From positions 71,419,660 through 71,483,659 of the forward strand of contig NC_092793.1 of NCBI RefSeq assembly GCF_918797505.1: a stretch of 64,000 bases of DNA, written 5' to 3'. This document shows, one piece after another, positions 29,789-43,000 of this stretch (positions within the stretch are counted from its first letter, which is position 1; every line of letters begins with the position of its first letter). The translations under genes were made by a program, and so were the position numbers. Below the pieces are notes generated by a model. It did no database searches. It was not told where the DNA came from and saw only the letters and a list, made by a program, of their open reading frames with translations. Source of the stretch: Bemisia tabaci. Its lineage: Eukaryota > Arthropoda > Insecta > Hemiptera > Aleyrodidae.

Positions 29789-29924
29789 CAACGACTAGAA
29801 TTTGCCTAGAAACAACTGCTGTAGCAAAAGAAGGAGCATCAGCGGTCACTTCGCAGGACAGATTCCCGGAAAGGCTGAATCCTACGTATTGCAAGACTAC
29901 AACGCTGGCATTTGATGATTCTTT
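29789..29924 (-). CDS. beat: Beat family exon: second half of Ig domain 1
   Basis: Next coding exon of the Beat gene, joined in phase 0 to the exon ending at 63,144. The acceptor is CTGTTGCAG before 29,924 and the donor is GTAAGT after 29,789. It encodes KESSNASVVVLQYVGFSLSG, then NLSCEVTADAPSF with the second Ig1 cysteine, then SRQILVV. The SG.LSCEV.ADAPSF string is the family hallmark. The exon is 136 bases and ends in phase 1 with a single G. The intron before it is about 33.2 kb. A 574-bp MITE (29,169-29,742) ends only 46 bases from the donor side. Confidence 0.93.
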
Positions 29925-30108
29925 CTGCAACAGAGAAATGACAACATTGATACTTTAACCAGCATTTTATGATGGTAAAATCTTTCTAACACAGCATTTT
30001 TTCTTATTGTTCATCAGCGTTATAAAATCGACCAATTTCTTCTGCAACATCGGAAATTTCTAGAATCAAAATTATCGATCTCATTTAGTGTGACCCACTC
30101 CTTTCTAC

Positions 30109-30576
30109 TAGAGCCCCTTTATACTGAGAGTTATGATAACACCCCCTCATGGAGTCACAAACGGGAATAAAGATTACAGAAATTGAACGTTTTTCGTAAT
30201 CTTTGATCGGCTCATTCTCAAATCCCTTTCTCCGTTCCTCCTCTCATTTCGTTTGTTCCTGGTTGAACCCGTAATTCCTCGGTCCATTCCAATCTTTACA
30301 ACTGATGAAAATGTAATCTTTATTCCCGTCTGTGACACTATGGAGGCCTGAAATACGGGAACCAATCAGAAATGGATTCACATTGTCTTAACTCTCAATC
30401 AGTGGCTTTGCGATATATCGATTGATCTACCATTTAAATCTATGAAAAAGGATCGATTATGAAAGTGCTTGCAACGAACATATTGATAATCGATTCTTTA
30501 CTACAGCTTCAAATGGAGAAATATCGATAATCGATCCTTCACGCCACGCCACTCCTCTGAATATAAAGGGACTCTA
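30109..30576. mobile_element. MITE, TAGAGYCCCTTTATAC family copy 2, with nested insertion
   Basis: TAGAGCCCCTTTATACTGAG is mirrored by TATAAAGGGACTCTA. An inner pair (AACGGGAATAAAGATTAC and its mirror near 30,320) is also inverted. A 150-bp CAGTGGC..GCCACT element (30,400-30,552) has inserted close to the right end. Confidence 0.7.
30400..30552. mobile_element. hAT-like MITE, CAGTGGCGTGGCGTG family copy 3
   Basis: CAGTGGCTTTGCGATATATC..GATTGATC is mirrored by ATCGATAATCGATCC and TTCACGCCACGCCACT. The left tip has lost one GCGTG repeat. Nested in 30,109-30,576. Confidence 0.7.
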
Positions 30577-32390
30577 CTTTCTACCAGAGATCACATCGAT
30601 GATGATGCAGTAATAATAGTAGAATGCATTTATTTTATATAGAAGTGCCTTAGCAACTTTGGTCATTCACACCGCTGCAATTGAATTCGCATTAAGACAA
30701 TAAAAAAAGATTAATAGGTACAATGATTGGAATTTTGTCGTTGAAGTTATTCTGTGGATATGCAATGATTACACAATTTTCTAATCCTTCCTAACGATTT
30801 ACTTTAGAATTGAATGTCGCACTCCGAATGAAAACGAGTTTTCTCCTCTTAGAATTAAAGCGCATTTCCACGACAGCGTTTAAAACGTCAGAGACAAAAG
30901 TAGGAGAGAAAGAGAACGTGTCTCAAATTAAAAGAAAGCCGTTGATAGCATTAAGTAGAAAAGGGACGAATTTGAGAAAAACCGGAAATCAAACGGGATG
31001 AAACAAGTAAAGGAGAGGGAGGGGCCCTGACAGACGACTCGCTTCTAATGGATTTAACTAACGCGAAACCCGAAGACAGAAATTGCAATTAAATAAATCA
31101 ATTCCGAATTCACTTCCTCTTCACAAGGCTTTCAAGACCGAGATTTTACTTCTTGAGCTGGCGTATTTGCGACGACTGAAGTCCAAGCCTTTACCTATCA
31201 ATGCCTCCTTTTTGGCGTCGTCGCCCGCGCTCTCAGCCGAGCTTTCAGTACAAAAATGAGTGACGCTTGGATTGCGACCTCCATGCCGGACTTTTCCGTT
31301 CACATTCTTCTCAAGTTGGAACTAAATTGTTGGGAGGCAATGAAATCAGCATTGAACAGTACAACCTCCCAAGTTTGATACATTCCGTCGTGTTTCGATG
31401 GAAAAGAAAAGAAAAAGTACTATGCTTTATTGAAAGAGTGGCCTTATTTCAACGAAACGACGAAATGTTGGACTTACTGGACACTTAATGACAGATAACA
31501 GTGATAAAAGAAAATACGACATCAATTTGAACACCTCAAATTTTAACACTCTCCTTAAAAATACTCAAAATCTGTAGCGATTCTGCCTGAACAGTTGACT
31601 ATAGAGCAAAAATAAATAGATATTGTTGAATATTGTTTACTTAAACTGCGCCTTTTTTAATGGGTTTGATGTCGCCACAGTAAAAGAAATACTTTTCGAG
31701 GGGAAAAAAGTATCTGATCATTTTTAATCATAAATGTGAATCTGGAAACTCTTCTTCTCAAGGCGGGAAAAATCAGTTTAAAAGAAAAAGAAAAAAAAGT
31801 TGACTTCGCCGTTGTCGCCGAAAATTTTCATCAAACGAAGAGTGGACATAAAAATAAATCTTCTTTGCTCCGTGAGAGCGCACTGAAGTTAAAACTTTTA
31901 GGGGAAGGGTGTGAATAAAAGGAGGCCGAGGAGAAGACGAGAGATGTGCTAAATCAAATACCCAACTCAGCGAGCTAAATGATCTGCTACGAAACGCAAA
32001 TAAAAAGGTAGAAAATCAATGTCTAATCTGTCGCCGTCTCACTTGTTGCACACGATTCCAGTGTCGAGGATCCGTATATACAGTAATCCTCTTCATTGTG
32101 CTACCCCAACCCACACTTATTTTACATACTAATCGCACAAAACGAGGGTAAAGACTTTCTAGAATTTCAGAGGATACGAAATAATTATATTCCCCTCACG
32201 CAGACGGCTGAGAGTATTTTGGCGCTTGTGAGTATTCCCTCATCAGCCGAGGGAAAGAATTTAAAGTAATAATTTGTTTTAAGTTCGTCAACGTGCAGAC
32301 ACTTCTAAGAAATTTCATTGATAAAATATTCCTGGCTTCTATAGAGTTGAAGACAATTTATTAGGATAGGTACTCAGTCAAAATTGGGCT
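30577..32390. other. AT-rich intronic sequence, no gene seen
   Basis: Contains A/G-rich stretches (30,880-31,020 and 31,740-31,940). No recognisable protein, RNA or complete transposon was seen. Confidence 0.4.
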
Positions 32391-33007
32391 ACATTTTGCA
32401 ACTGGGAACTAATACTGGAGGCTATTTTTTTCATTTAGGGTAGTGTGCACTATTAATGTTGGTACGCAAACCAATCGACGGTGAAACTTCCAAACCACGT
32501 ATCTCGTTTGCGGTGTTTTAAAATCTCCGCGCCCATTTTAATTTTTTGAAAGTGAACAAATCAACACCTTTCCGTGAAGTTTTCACAGGATTTTCTTCGC
32601 ACAAAGAAGAAATATCAAAAAGTTTGAAAGCATAAGTATGATATGAAACCGGCAACGTTGCAAATCGAAATACACGGTCGTGGAGTTTCACCATCTCAAT
32701 ACTTTTTCTTCGTTTTCTTCTTCCGTATTTTTTCCTCATTCCTTCAGTCTTTATTGCTCTTCTTCCCCTCTTTCATCTTCATTTTCATATTTTTCTTCCT
32801 CTTTTTTCTTTCCATTTTTATTCTCTTCTGCCTTTATTCTTTCTCTCCCTTTCCCTTTCATCGTCTTTTCTGTTCTCTTTCTCTTCTTTTCCTTCTTTCT
32901 ACTTCTTTTTCCTCCTCCTCTCCCACTCCGAGGTGTCCCTCATGCAAATCAGAGGCTTTCATAGATGAACCAAAAAAAATAGATTCTTACTACAAAATGT
33001 AATTCAT
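32391..33007. mobile_element. Enlarged MITE of the TGGACTGCATTTTGCAA family
   Basis: The left tip ATTGGGCTACATTTTGCAAC and right tip TACAAAATGTAATTCATT are 600 bp apart instead of about 140. The extra DNA includes a fragment of the 56,163-type repeat (32,465-32,690, GTTTGCGGTGTTTTAAAAT) and a polypyrimidine tract. Confidence 0.5.
32695..32935 (+). repeat. Polypyrimidine (CT-rich) tract
   Basis: About 240 bp of TTCTTCTTCC/TTTTCCTTC-like sequence. It gives spurious Phe/Ser-rich frames. Confidence 0.75.
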
Positions 33008-36000
33008 TTAGAACCCTGACCCTTTGATGAGAATTTTGAGGGTTATAAACAAGGAAGAAGATGTAGGAGCGAGGGGTTTGAACAGAAAAGTTATATTTCG
33101 TGAGAGATCCAGTTGGCTACTAAGTTCCCGTCACGGATGGACCTCGCCGGTGGCTATTGTATTTTATTGTAAGAAGTCAACAGTTTAATGCCGGTCAATA
33201 TTTGTTCTGTTTAGTCATAAAAAACAGAGGGCAGTTTTCGAGGTTCGGAAAAGAGCAGTTTTGAGTGAGTTTTTCCCTTTCCGTGAAATATCCTTCAATG
33301 TGATGGCGCTCCTGAAGGCGAACTCGCTGATAAGCGGGCGGCCTTGGGGAAAGTACTAACGACGATGATTGGATGGGAGCCTAAGTTCCAAAGTTTAGTT
33401 CCGTTGAAGTTCTGTTCTTCAAGCTTCAGAATTCTTTCATTGGCCAGTCTTTTATTTTAGTGTAGCTGCTATATATATAGTCACATATTTTGCTCGTCTA
33501 ATTTCAGCCGTCAAAACTCCTTAAAAATTGCCGATTAAGAGCTCTAGCTCTCCGTAATGAGATGTCCGTTAAGGAAAGAATTTGGATGTACAATAGGCAT
33601 CTTCGAATGATTCTGCGTGTTTTCAGTTTAAGTTTCCGGGACAAACTTTTTCTCTGCAGAGCATGCATTCGTTTATTCATTATAATGGGTGTAGAAAGTA
33701 GACAACGAGCGTCCACTTAGATTCTATACGTTGACAAACCATTTCGGATATAGGCCGTATTAATCGACTATTCTGCCCCGATTCGGTAGTGACTAAAAGG
33801 CATTCGGGCGGAGTAAGGATACAGATAATTGGTGAGCAAGAATCGTTCTGAGGGTGGTTTCACGATAAAAAGAGTGGGCCGTGCATTTGTGCAACACTTC
33901 GAAAACAAAAGCGCCAGCATGCCGAAACCAAATTTTACTTTGTTTCAATTGCACTTCTTTCATCCAGCTATGGCACGAAACAACGTGATTTGGTACCAAG
34001 CTACGACCGTGAAAAAATGACATATCGTCAGATCTCAATTCTCTTTGCCAACCAGGTCATCTCGTCAAACATGGTAGCAGACTACACCTGTTTAGAGAAA
34101 CCTTGCACCAAATATCACTGCCAAATCGTGTCAATCATTGAACGATTATTCGAAAAAGGCGTATTTGAAAAAAGGCATTTTTTTTACCAACTAAAAGTGA
34201 TTCTTAAGTAAAATATGAAAACATCTTCCTTCAACAAAATTCGACTCGATTCTGATGACCAAATACAGAAGAGAACGGTAGAGTAAACCTTCTCAACTGC
34301 AACGGAATAATACTCATTTTAATTTTCTCCGGGAGAAAAATTCAACTTTATTGCGAATCAATTTGAAGCTCACATACCTCCATATGTTGCCATAGAATTA
34401 ACGGAAGGAGAGATCTTCAAGGCATTAAATAACAACACATGTAAGTCTCAACTCGCGATGTAAAAAACTAGGCAAAGAAAAAAATAAAAGTAGGATGGCT
34501 GAACAGGAGAGAGGAGCAGCAAAATAGAGTAAGAGGTAGAGGACCAAAACAAGGTATATGGTGCTACGTCAAGACAGGAAATTCATGGACGTTAGGAAAC
34601 ACAAAGACATTTAATAACAAAATAAAAAGGTTCCTCGCGGAGCTCCAGTTGGGGAGGGAATAAAAGGGACAAGTTATAAATCAGCCGAGAGGAATTAAAA
34701 CCACCCTTTTCTGGATTCTGCATCCCTTTTGAAGGACCAGCGGCTAGGGATATTGATCTGAAGTTCCGGCATGAATGAATTATCTTTACGTGCACTAAGC
34801 GTGCTTTTGCTGGATTCATTACACGAAATTAGAGTCAGGATATCCTTTTGTTAGGGGTCTTGACAGCCTTGGGAAGTGCATTGAGGTTTAGAACAACCCT
34901 TTTTGGTGCTTGTCCGATTCAGACTTGTAGGGAAGGGAACTCTGGTTTCCTTTCGAGGAACTTCTATAAAAACTTCTCTTTCGGGGACACTTTAGAGTGA
35001 GGATCCGTTTGTAGCACCATAAATATCCCCAAAGTTGCATTCATTAATCTTCTTGGCTTTTCTCAAAGACCGAGAGTAAATTATAACAATTGGATAGCCA
35101 TTTGAAAAAGTGCACAAAAATACAAAAAAACTGCGCAATTTTTATTATAATGATCATCAAATACATTGTTGAGTGTAAATCGATCGATGAAGTGAAATCG
35201 ACCTCAAAATTCATACTGACCGCCTGAGTTTTATTTTTTTTTAAAATAATGAGTTATGCAATTTTTACCTCCTTAAATCACTTTTTAAAGAATCAATGGT
35301 GGTTTTCAAAAAACATAATTTCTTTCCTCGCAACATTCATTGCTCAATACCGTAGATCAGTTAATCGAAAGCGGTTAAACGTTAGAGAACACCATTTACG
35401 ATTTCCGACACCACTTTCTGATATCTTATGACGTTTATAATCCTCATTTACGGACGATTAGTATAAAATATTTAAGTAGCACAAGTTCTTGCCTCTGGAG
35501 AGCGAAAATGAGTCAATAAGTCAATGTAGAAAAAGAGGTGGACTTGTGCCTCATTTCAAAACGGCCATTCAAATACAATTCGAGAACGCGCAATGCATGA
35601 AGTATTCAGCCAGTCTTGTAGGCGCTAACATCCGCTCAGCGCGCACCGTGGTTTACGCGTAATGCGTGAGGTATTCCTACAGTCTAGTAGGCGCTAATAT
35701 GCGTTGCTCGCCGACCGCACTGTGTTCGGCGCGATCAGTTGAACTCGCGGAGTCAGCGTTTTTCAACTTGTTACATACACTGAGTTTTACACATTCTTAA
35801 GTGTTTACTGTAATTTGAAAGGATGGAAAATAGTTTTTTTCAGTTTATTTACAAGCTGTGAACACCCTGCCCGCACTTCTTGTGAAACTGTACTGATTTT
35901 TCAGCCGCTGTAAACTCTTATACAACGGCAGCAGTCATTGTTTACGCTCTCAGAAGGCAGCTTTCTAGGTATGAACCTGCTTTGTGATCCATAAATCAGG

Positions 36001-37099
36001 GCGACTACCGCTCGCTAAAGGGATAGTAGCTCCGTTGCCACGCTCATCACGTTGGGGGAAAATGCATATATTTAATTTATAACAATAGTTGTTATAGTGA
36101 GAGACTACTGTTATTAGATTAGCCGACGGACTTCCAAATTTTGCAATAATTTTAGGAGCTGCTGGCGTTCGACACCATTGGCAGGGGAAATTAAGGAAAT
36201 TAAATGAGTTGTCGAGGGCCAAAGACTAAATTTGAAAAACCTCTCCATTAATATGGAACTACCGCACTGACAGATCCTTGTTGGATCTAAATAGTATTTT
36301 TGAAAAATGTTCCATGTCGAGATGAGCCTGCAATTGAAAGTAAAGACCATACTTTTCGCACTTTGACGGAATGTGAACTGATTGAATATCATGACAAAGT
36401 ATTTCGTGTTTTAAAATTTTTTCACTATTAGTAAATATAAAGAGGGACATTTGATCCTAGCTGTGACACATCTCTGTCACAGCGCATAATAACCTTGGGC
36501 TGAAACTGAAACTACGAATAATTGCATGCAAGAGAGGATATTTTAAATTCCTCTCAATAACATGAATCCTTCAGGAGGTAACTTTGCGTCTTGAGGTTTA
36601 ATTCTCTTTTTCGCATTCTTCGAGTGTTTGAGGCGGTTACTATCATTTAAATGAGGGAGGATGGAAGAAAAAATCAGTGACGCAGTGAAAAAGATCAAAA
36701 GAGAACGTCGTTCCAGCACCTGAAAGGATTGCGCGGCTCTTTTGGCAGATTTTTCTTTTTAATATAATTTTTCTCCCTCCAGAAAGAGCCAAGCCGGTGC
36801 GATGAGATGAGAGCTGTCGCCACTCCGAATCGCTGCTAGAATACGAATTCGATGCAGTGAGATTAATTGATTTAAGACCTCTGACTCCTTGTTTAAGCCA
36901 TTCGATTTTCTCAGTTTCCATCCTTTCATTTTTGCATTATTATTCTTTACTTATTTCCTAGACATTGAGGTAAAAGTCAGTTTGCAACGCTTTTGAAAGA
37001 TTCAGAAGATAAAATTTAACCCAAGGGAAGTCGTTCGGGTTTCCATATTGCTCCCGTCAATTCAAGCCTTTTTCTTTCTCTTTAAAGTAACACTGCCTT
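33008..37099. other. Intronic sequence, little recognised
   Basis: A degraded GGCGCTAACA/GTAGGCGCTAAT hairpin-family copy lies at 35,590-35,770, with the shared flank GCGGAGTCAGCGTT. Otherwise no gene, structural RNA or complete transposon was seen in these 4 kb. Confidence 0.4.
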
Positions 37100-40000
37100 T
37101 AAGCTTATTCAAACTTCTAAGTCCATGCGAACATGAGAATACGCAATTGGTCATAACGTTGAATACGATGTCATTCGCGAGCCTCTTACAGTCGGAGGTT
37201 ATATGTGCGAGTATGTGCCTATTGGGACTCGTCACATTACAAGATCGGAATAGACTACGCACAGACTGATCACTCTCCAACTCACAAAGACACAGAATTC
37301 ACAGCTCTACTTAATTTATCTACGCGAGACTATGCGCTGCGAGTGGGATACGCTACTGTATCTACGATGTAGTGAGTGGATCAGCACTCAGTACGCAATC
37401 ATCTTGCGGGGACGAATTGAGTACTTTTTTCCCGAGCTACTACATACAACAGGGATCATATGGTAGACACAATATTCTAGTTCATTATAGCGACTATGTA
37501 CTATGTTGATGTACAACATCTACGATATCGAGAGGCGCACTATATCTCATATATAGATCTTAGATCATAAGGAGAATTTGATTCAAACCGTTATCTGGAT
37601 AGAGAGGGGTAGCTTCTTTATCTTAATGAAGAAGAGTATCATGACACACAAGGAGCTCTCAATTCGTGTGAGACTTTATGTAGAGGTGATAGACAAGCGT
37701 AGCACTTGTAGCGTGTAGAGTATATATCATTGGATAGGATGGTAGAGGGCGTCTCTATTCTTTTATGTAATTTCAGTTATATAGGGATCTGTTCGGATGA
37801 TGAGATAGCTCTGAATGAGCAGATCGGACTAGGATGTATAATCTATGTGGGTCAGCTTCTCTTTATGAGATGACTTATCACAAACAATTATATGAGGTAT
37901 CTATCAGTCATGGGAGTCATCTTAAACTAGCGATCAGAGAGATAACTCGGGATAGACTCTACAGGAGCTATACATATATCTGATCTATGGTAGATGACGA
38001 ACAATACTTCAATTGAGAGAGACTTCTTCTGAGTGGGGGGGGTGCAACAATTTATCTATTTAGAGGTCACATGGAGAATGAGAGTCGTGCGACATTATGC
38101 TGATTCCTCAAGAGCGCCATCAAGATATATTGCTTTTATATGACTATCAGACTAATCAAAGTGTATGGTTGACTTCGGATCAGAGGGAGGCGTGAGACTC
38201 TAGTAAAGCGTGTGTGCGACACTAGATCACTTGACACGAGGACCAGCCACTGGGATGCAAACATAGTCACTATCTTGTGTGTGGACGATACAATCACAGG
38301 GTGGTAGACTGGAGCGCAGGCACAGCTATAATCTCACCTATCGACAAGTCACGAAGCGCACATGTCACTACTATCGAGAGAGCAAGGGGACGGATGGAAT
38401 GCGTGAGAGGAGGCATCTACTTTTCAGATGGGCACACAACTATTGACAACAAGTTCTATCACACACTGAATCTTAATATCTCTCAGGAGGTATAGAGTAC
38501 TCTAAGGGTTTAGCACACTTCTATCAGATGGGGGCATAGAGTCAATACGACTACTGAAGAGGGTAGCTTGGCGGAAGACTACTATGATCACTTTACTACG
38601 TTAGGTAGCAGGAAACTGTTTATAGCGCAGGCATGGAGAATCACTTGCGGGAGCTTCACTACATGTAGAACATGCACACTCTGTATATTATATCTTTATA
38701 GAGGGAATATTATATATATGCGACACAAACGTCACTTTCCGAAAATAGGACAAGGATTAGGACACAGGGGCTATTACAGTTGGGGGTGTGCAAGAGATCA
38801 ATACAAAAAATACAACAGAAGGAGAGGCGAAGGAGTTGAGATGTAGCATGATAGGTGAGCGAAAGGTTGCCTAGGCTGAGTGATGCTATATAGGGTGTAG
38901 CGGGGGCACACGGCGACAAAAGGTTTGATGCGCGGTGATGCCAGTGTGCATAGAGAGTGTGAGAGCTTATCGATTGTGTGGACTAGTGTAAAATACATGA
39001 TTTAGGGGTTTAGGTAATAATCACTCATATATGATTGACTTGGAGGGTTATAATAGGAGTGAAACTACAACAGACTCAATATAATTATTATATGATATAG
39101 GCCACAGTCAGTCGGAAACAAGAATAGTGGAGAGGTAAACACTGGGTATAGTACTGGGAGACACAGCACTACAAGCTGTGATGTGTTTGCAGCTATCGAT
39201 AGTGGTAGTTAGGACACATTATCAGCTTATAGACAATATCTGTGGATACTGATTGGTGTCTTCACGGTGGAGTGGGTGAGCGCGGTCATATATGAGAGTA
39301 TGGGAGTGAGTTGAGTGCTGAGATAGAGAGGAATGTGGTCACAAGGAGAGTGATGAGGTCGTTATGGGAGTTCGTTAACGTCAGATTTTTATAGATACGG
39401 TTGTCACAGAAGGAGATGGACTCAATTAGTATTGGAGAGATAAGATTGACAGTCTAGAGTACTAGAAATTGGGGCGCGCTACATTATTTCTGTGCAGAAC
39501 AGAGGGGGGAGAAAGGAGTGCTGCAGCGTTAGTATGTTATGGGCTATATTGTTACTAGTTTAGGAATTACTCGAGTTGTTACTACGTATCAGTGACACAG
39601 TTTGGAGCTTAGTGAGATTCACTTCATTCGCGTTGCGTGGATATGAATATGTGTGACAATGTGGGAGACACAGCCGGGATCTAGATATGTAGTAGGGCGT
39701 CAAACATACAGGAGACGGTTATGGGAGAGATCAGAGTCATCATTTTGGAGCGTGTCTTAGGAACTTTTCTCTATATTTGAGCGATTTATCACAACACACT
39801 TTATTGTCACACACAACAGTGGGTATACATTATATATCCTCTATTTAGGACTATATCTGAGGTATACTTCTATTCACACTCGAGAATTGAGACTTTTGCT
39901 TACTTCAACATATCTCTGAGTACATTACGTGCTATACTATCAGGGGCCTATCGTATACTTACAGTCATAAAGATATGTTTAACAGAACATGTTGGCGGAT

Positions 40001-43000
40001 CTCGAGAGTATGGTAGAGCATGCGAGACACAGTGTCTAAAACTACGATCATGATGAGATAGAGGCGGATGATAAGACCGACCTCTACTAGTGTCAAGATA
40101 CAACCGATGCATTATAGAGTTACTAATGTAGATGCAATACACCTAGAGAATGTAACATTAAGAGGCTTGTGGTCACACATACAAGAGGTGTAAGACTGGG
40201 AGATACAACATTGCTATGAGGTGTGTATATCTCAAACAAGACAGAAGGATGTAATACTTTGGTATCTGAGCATGGGAGTATCTGTTTAAGAGAGCACACA
40301 GCTATATTCAATGAGTTTTTATTGGTATTATCTGAATATGGGTTGAGGTGTAGGGTAGGACTACATTTCATATTTTAATGATTCAATTAGATTCACGTCG
40401 TTAGGTACGCGACAGATTCTGGGAGTTCAGATACTAAGGGACAGGGAGATTCGTCGCGAGTAATTACAGGTGAGAGGTCTGTATGGTGAGAGAAGATCGA
40501 TCAGAACAGGATGCGTGACTTGATATTAGGGGAAGGATAATATACAGTTATATGATAATGTTGTATGTGTTGAGGAGTGTAGCACTATGAAGGTTAGAAG
40601 ATTTTATCGTTCACTAGTGAGGGCATGGGTGGTTCTTAGTTCACTTATGAAGGGACATTTGATTTTAGTTACAGAGTGGTGTGAGAGGTGTAGCACTATG
40701 GGTATAACACAAAGCAGACAACACCTTCAATATCTACTGTGCGTGAACGTAAGCTTTGGAAAACGATTGCACTTAGCTAGTCTGAGTTGTGTGAAAAACA
40801 GTGTATGTTTCTAGAACTGGAGTGTGAGTGATTTTCTTACTAGATCGTGGGTGCAGAGAACGTAATTCAAGCAAGTTATGAGTGATCATGGGAGTAGAAT
40901 TTTATACTCTCATCTTTTTCGAGGGTGATGTGGTTAAAGTCATAGCAGGTGGACGGTAGTCATTCTTAAAGAGAGTGGCAGGGTGAGTCTAACTTGAGGT
41001 TTTTATGAGAGGCATGGGTTTTCGCATAAGTGGGTGGATCGGAACAGTAATGTGTGATGGGGAGATGGAAGTGAGCTAGATGGCGAATGATTTGCACGTA
41101 GTAGGCACTGTTAGTGTTGGTCTATCAGGAGAGGGTGTTCAACACATAGACTCTGGGCACTTGATCAGACAAAGCCATTTCGAGATATTGGTCGTGTGGG
41201 TTATGTGAAGGGGGGTGCGGAAGGTAGTGGAACACTGATAGTATATTCTCTCTCTAAGATCATGCGGTGTTCGTATGACATAGTGATCATGGGTTTAGAT
41301 TTCTGTTTTTGTTCATTCTCATTTGGAATAATTTATGTATTCACGTGTGGCACGGCGCGCGATGGTGACTGTAGATATGGAGAGTATGTGGTGGTTATGG
41401 CGAGGGAATGGGACTGGTCGGGTACATTATCATCAGAGAGACAACATTTTTAGAAGTGGTGGAGAAATGGTTCTTATACAGGTGAGAGGGAGGATAATAG
41501 TTGCAGCGGGGTCACAATCGGTTTGATATGACTCTACGAGAGTCAGAGTTTGACAGCATACATTGTAGTGCGGGGGGGAGAGGTGGGGGGAGAAACAACG
41601 GTATTATAGTAGTGAGAGAGTGATTACATAACGTGTAATACAGTATTGGTATTCAGTAAGAGGGGGGCTGTTGGGGTTGTATGTATATCCATAGTTGTGG
41701 GGAGAAGGACACTAGTGTCACATAGAGGACTGGCACATTAGTCACAGAATCTATGAGGAACAGTTCACACACAGGGGTGGTTGAACAATCTATCGTATAT
41801 ATGGGGATCAGAATAGTGAAGATACAAGTCACGGGGTATGAGGTCTAGTGTGGATATGGACAATGCGAGAGATGCGATGAGTTGTGGTCAATACGGACAT
41901 GGACATGCGGGATGGTTGTCGGAAAATACATGAACACACGAGTACTTGGTTTCTGACATTAGAGTGTTCTTGGCTATCAATCGGTATCATGAGGACCACA
42001 AAGTTGGTTTTGGGACGGAGGGCAAGTGGAGAGGATGGTGGTTAAAAGAGGGATACATGTGTATTTCACTGTGGTGTATCTGTAGTATTGCAGGTCACTA
42101 GATGAGTCGCAGAGGACGAGTGGTAATGACAGAGGGAGAGATTCTCTTATGATAGGTACAGACATATGTGTTATTTAGTGAACTTGGAGTGGGCACTACA
42201 GTTGCGGTGTTTGTTTATTTAGAGTCTCTCATATTTATATGTTATATTTATGAGGGTGAAAAGTGTTTGTAGATGCGACATTTCACTACTCAGTAGAGGG
42301 GAACAGGGATGTCTGGGCGCAGAGTGGAATATGTGCGTTGTAGGAAAAATAGTATTAGAGACAGGGGGCAAGACGAGAACGAGGCGGGAGGTGTGTAGAT
42401 GGTCGAGTTAATCAGGAGTATGAATGAAGGTAGACACTGACATTAGATGACTTGAGTCAATGGTGTGGAGTCTGAGCGGCATTTGTGAGTGGCGCTCTTC
42501 ATCTGCATCTATTACAATAAGGAAAGATAGTGGATTTATATTGAGACATATGATATATGATATGTGAGGATGTCTAGGGAGTTCTTATATCTACGCTGGT
42601 GAAACGGGGTTCTCTGAGAATAGGAAATAGTGAGGGCGGGGAGTGTATCAGGGAAGGCTCGAGGAGATCGTCAGTCAGACGCGACTCTGGTACACGTTTA
42701 ATACGCCATGCCAGATAACTGTGGTATATATTAATTGTAGTCTCTCCAAGACTGGACTGCTCGTTGTATATGATATTGGATATGATCGTCTTACTTTCTT
42801 ATATAAAAGAGCGGAAGCAGGACGAGGAGTGAAACATAGGGGTCAGAAGAAAGTGTGCTATAATATATATCGCTCCACACATATAGAGCAAATCAGCGTC
42901 TGAATCCTCACGAGCGATTGATACCGGAGAGTCACATTTTGGAGTGGATACACAGTAAAGAGCATGACAACTCAATCATCGCAACAATATAGGTTGGACA

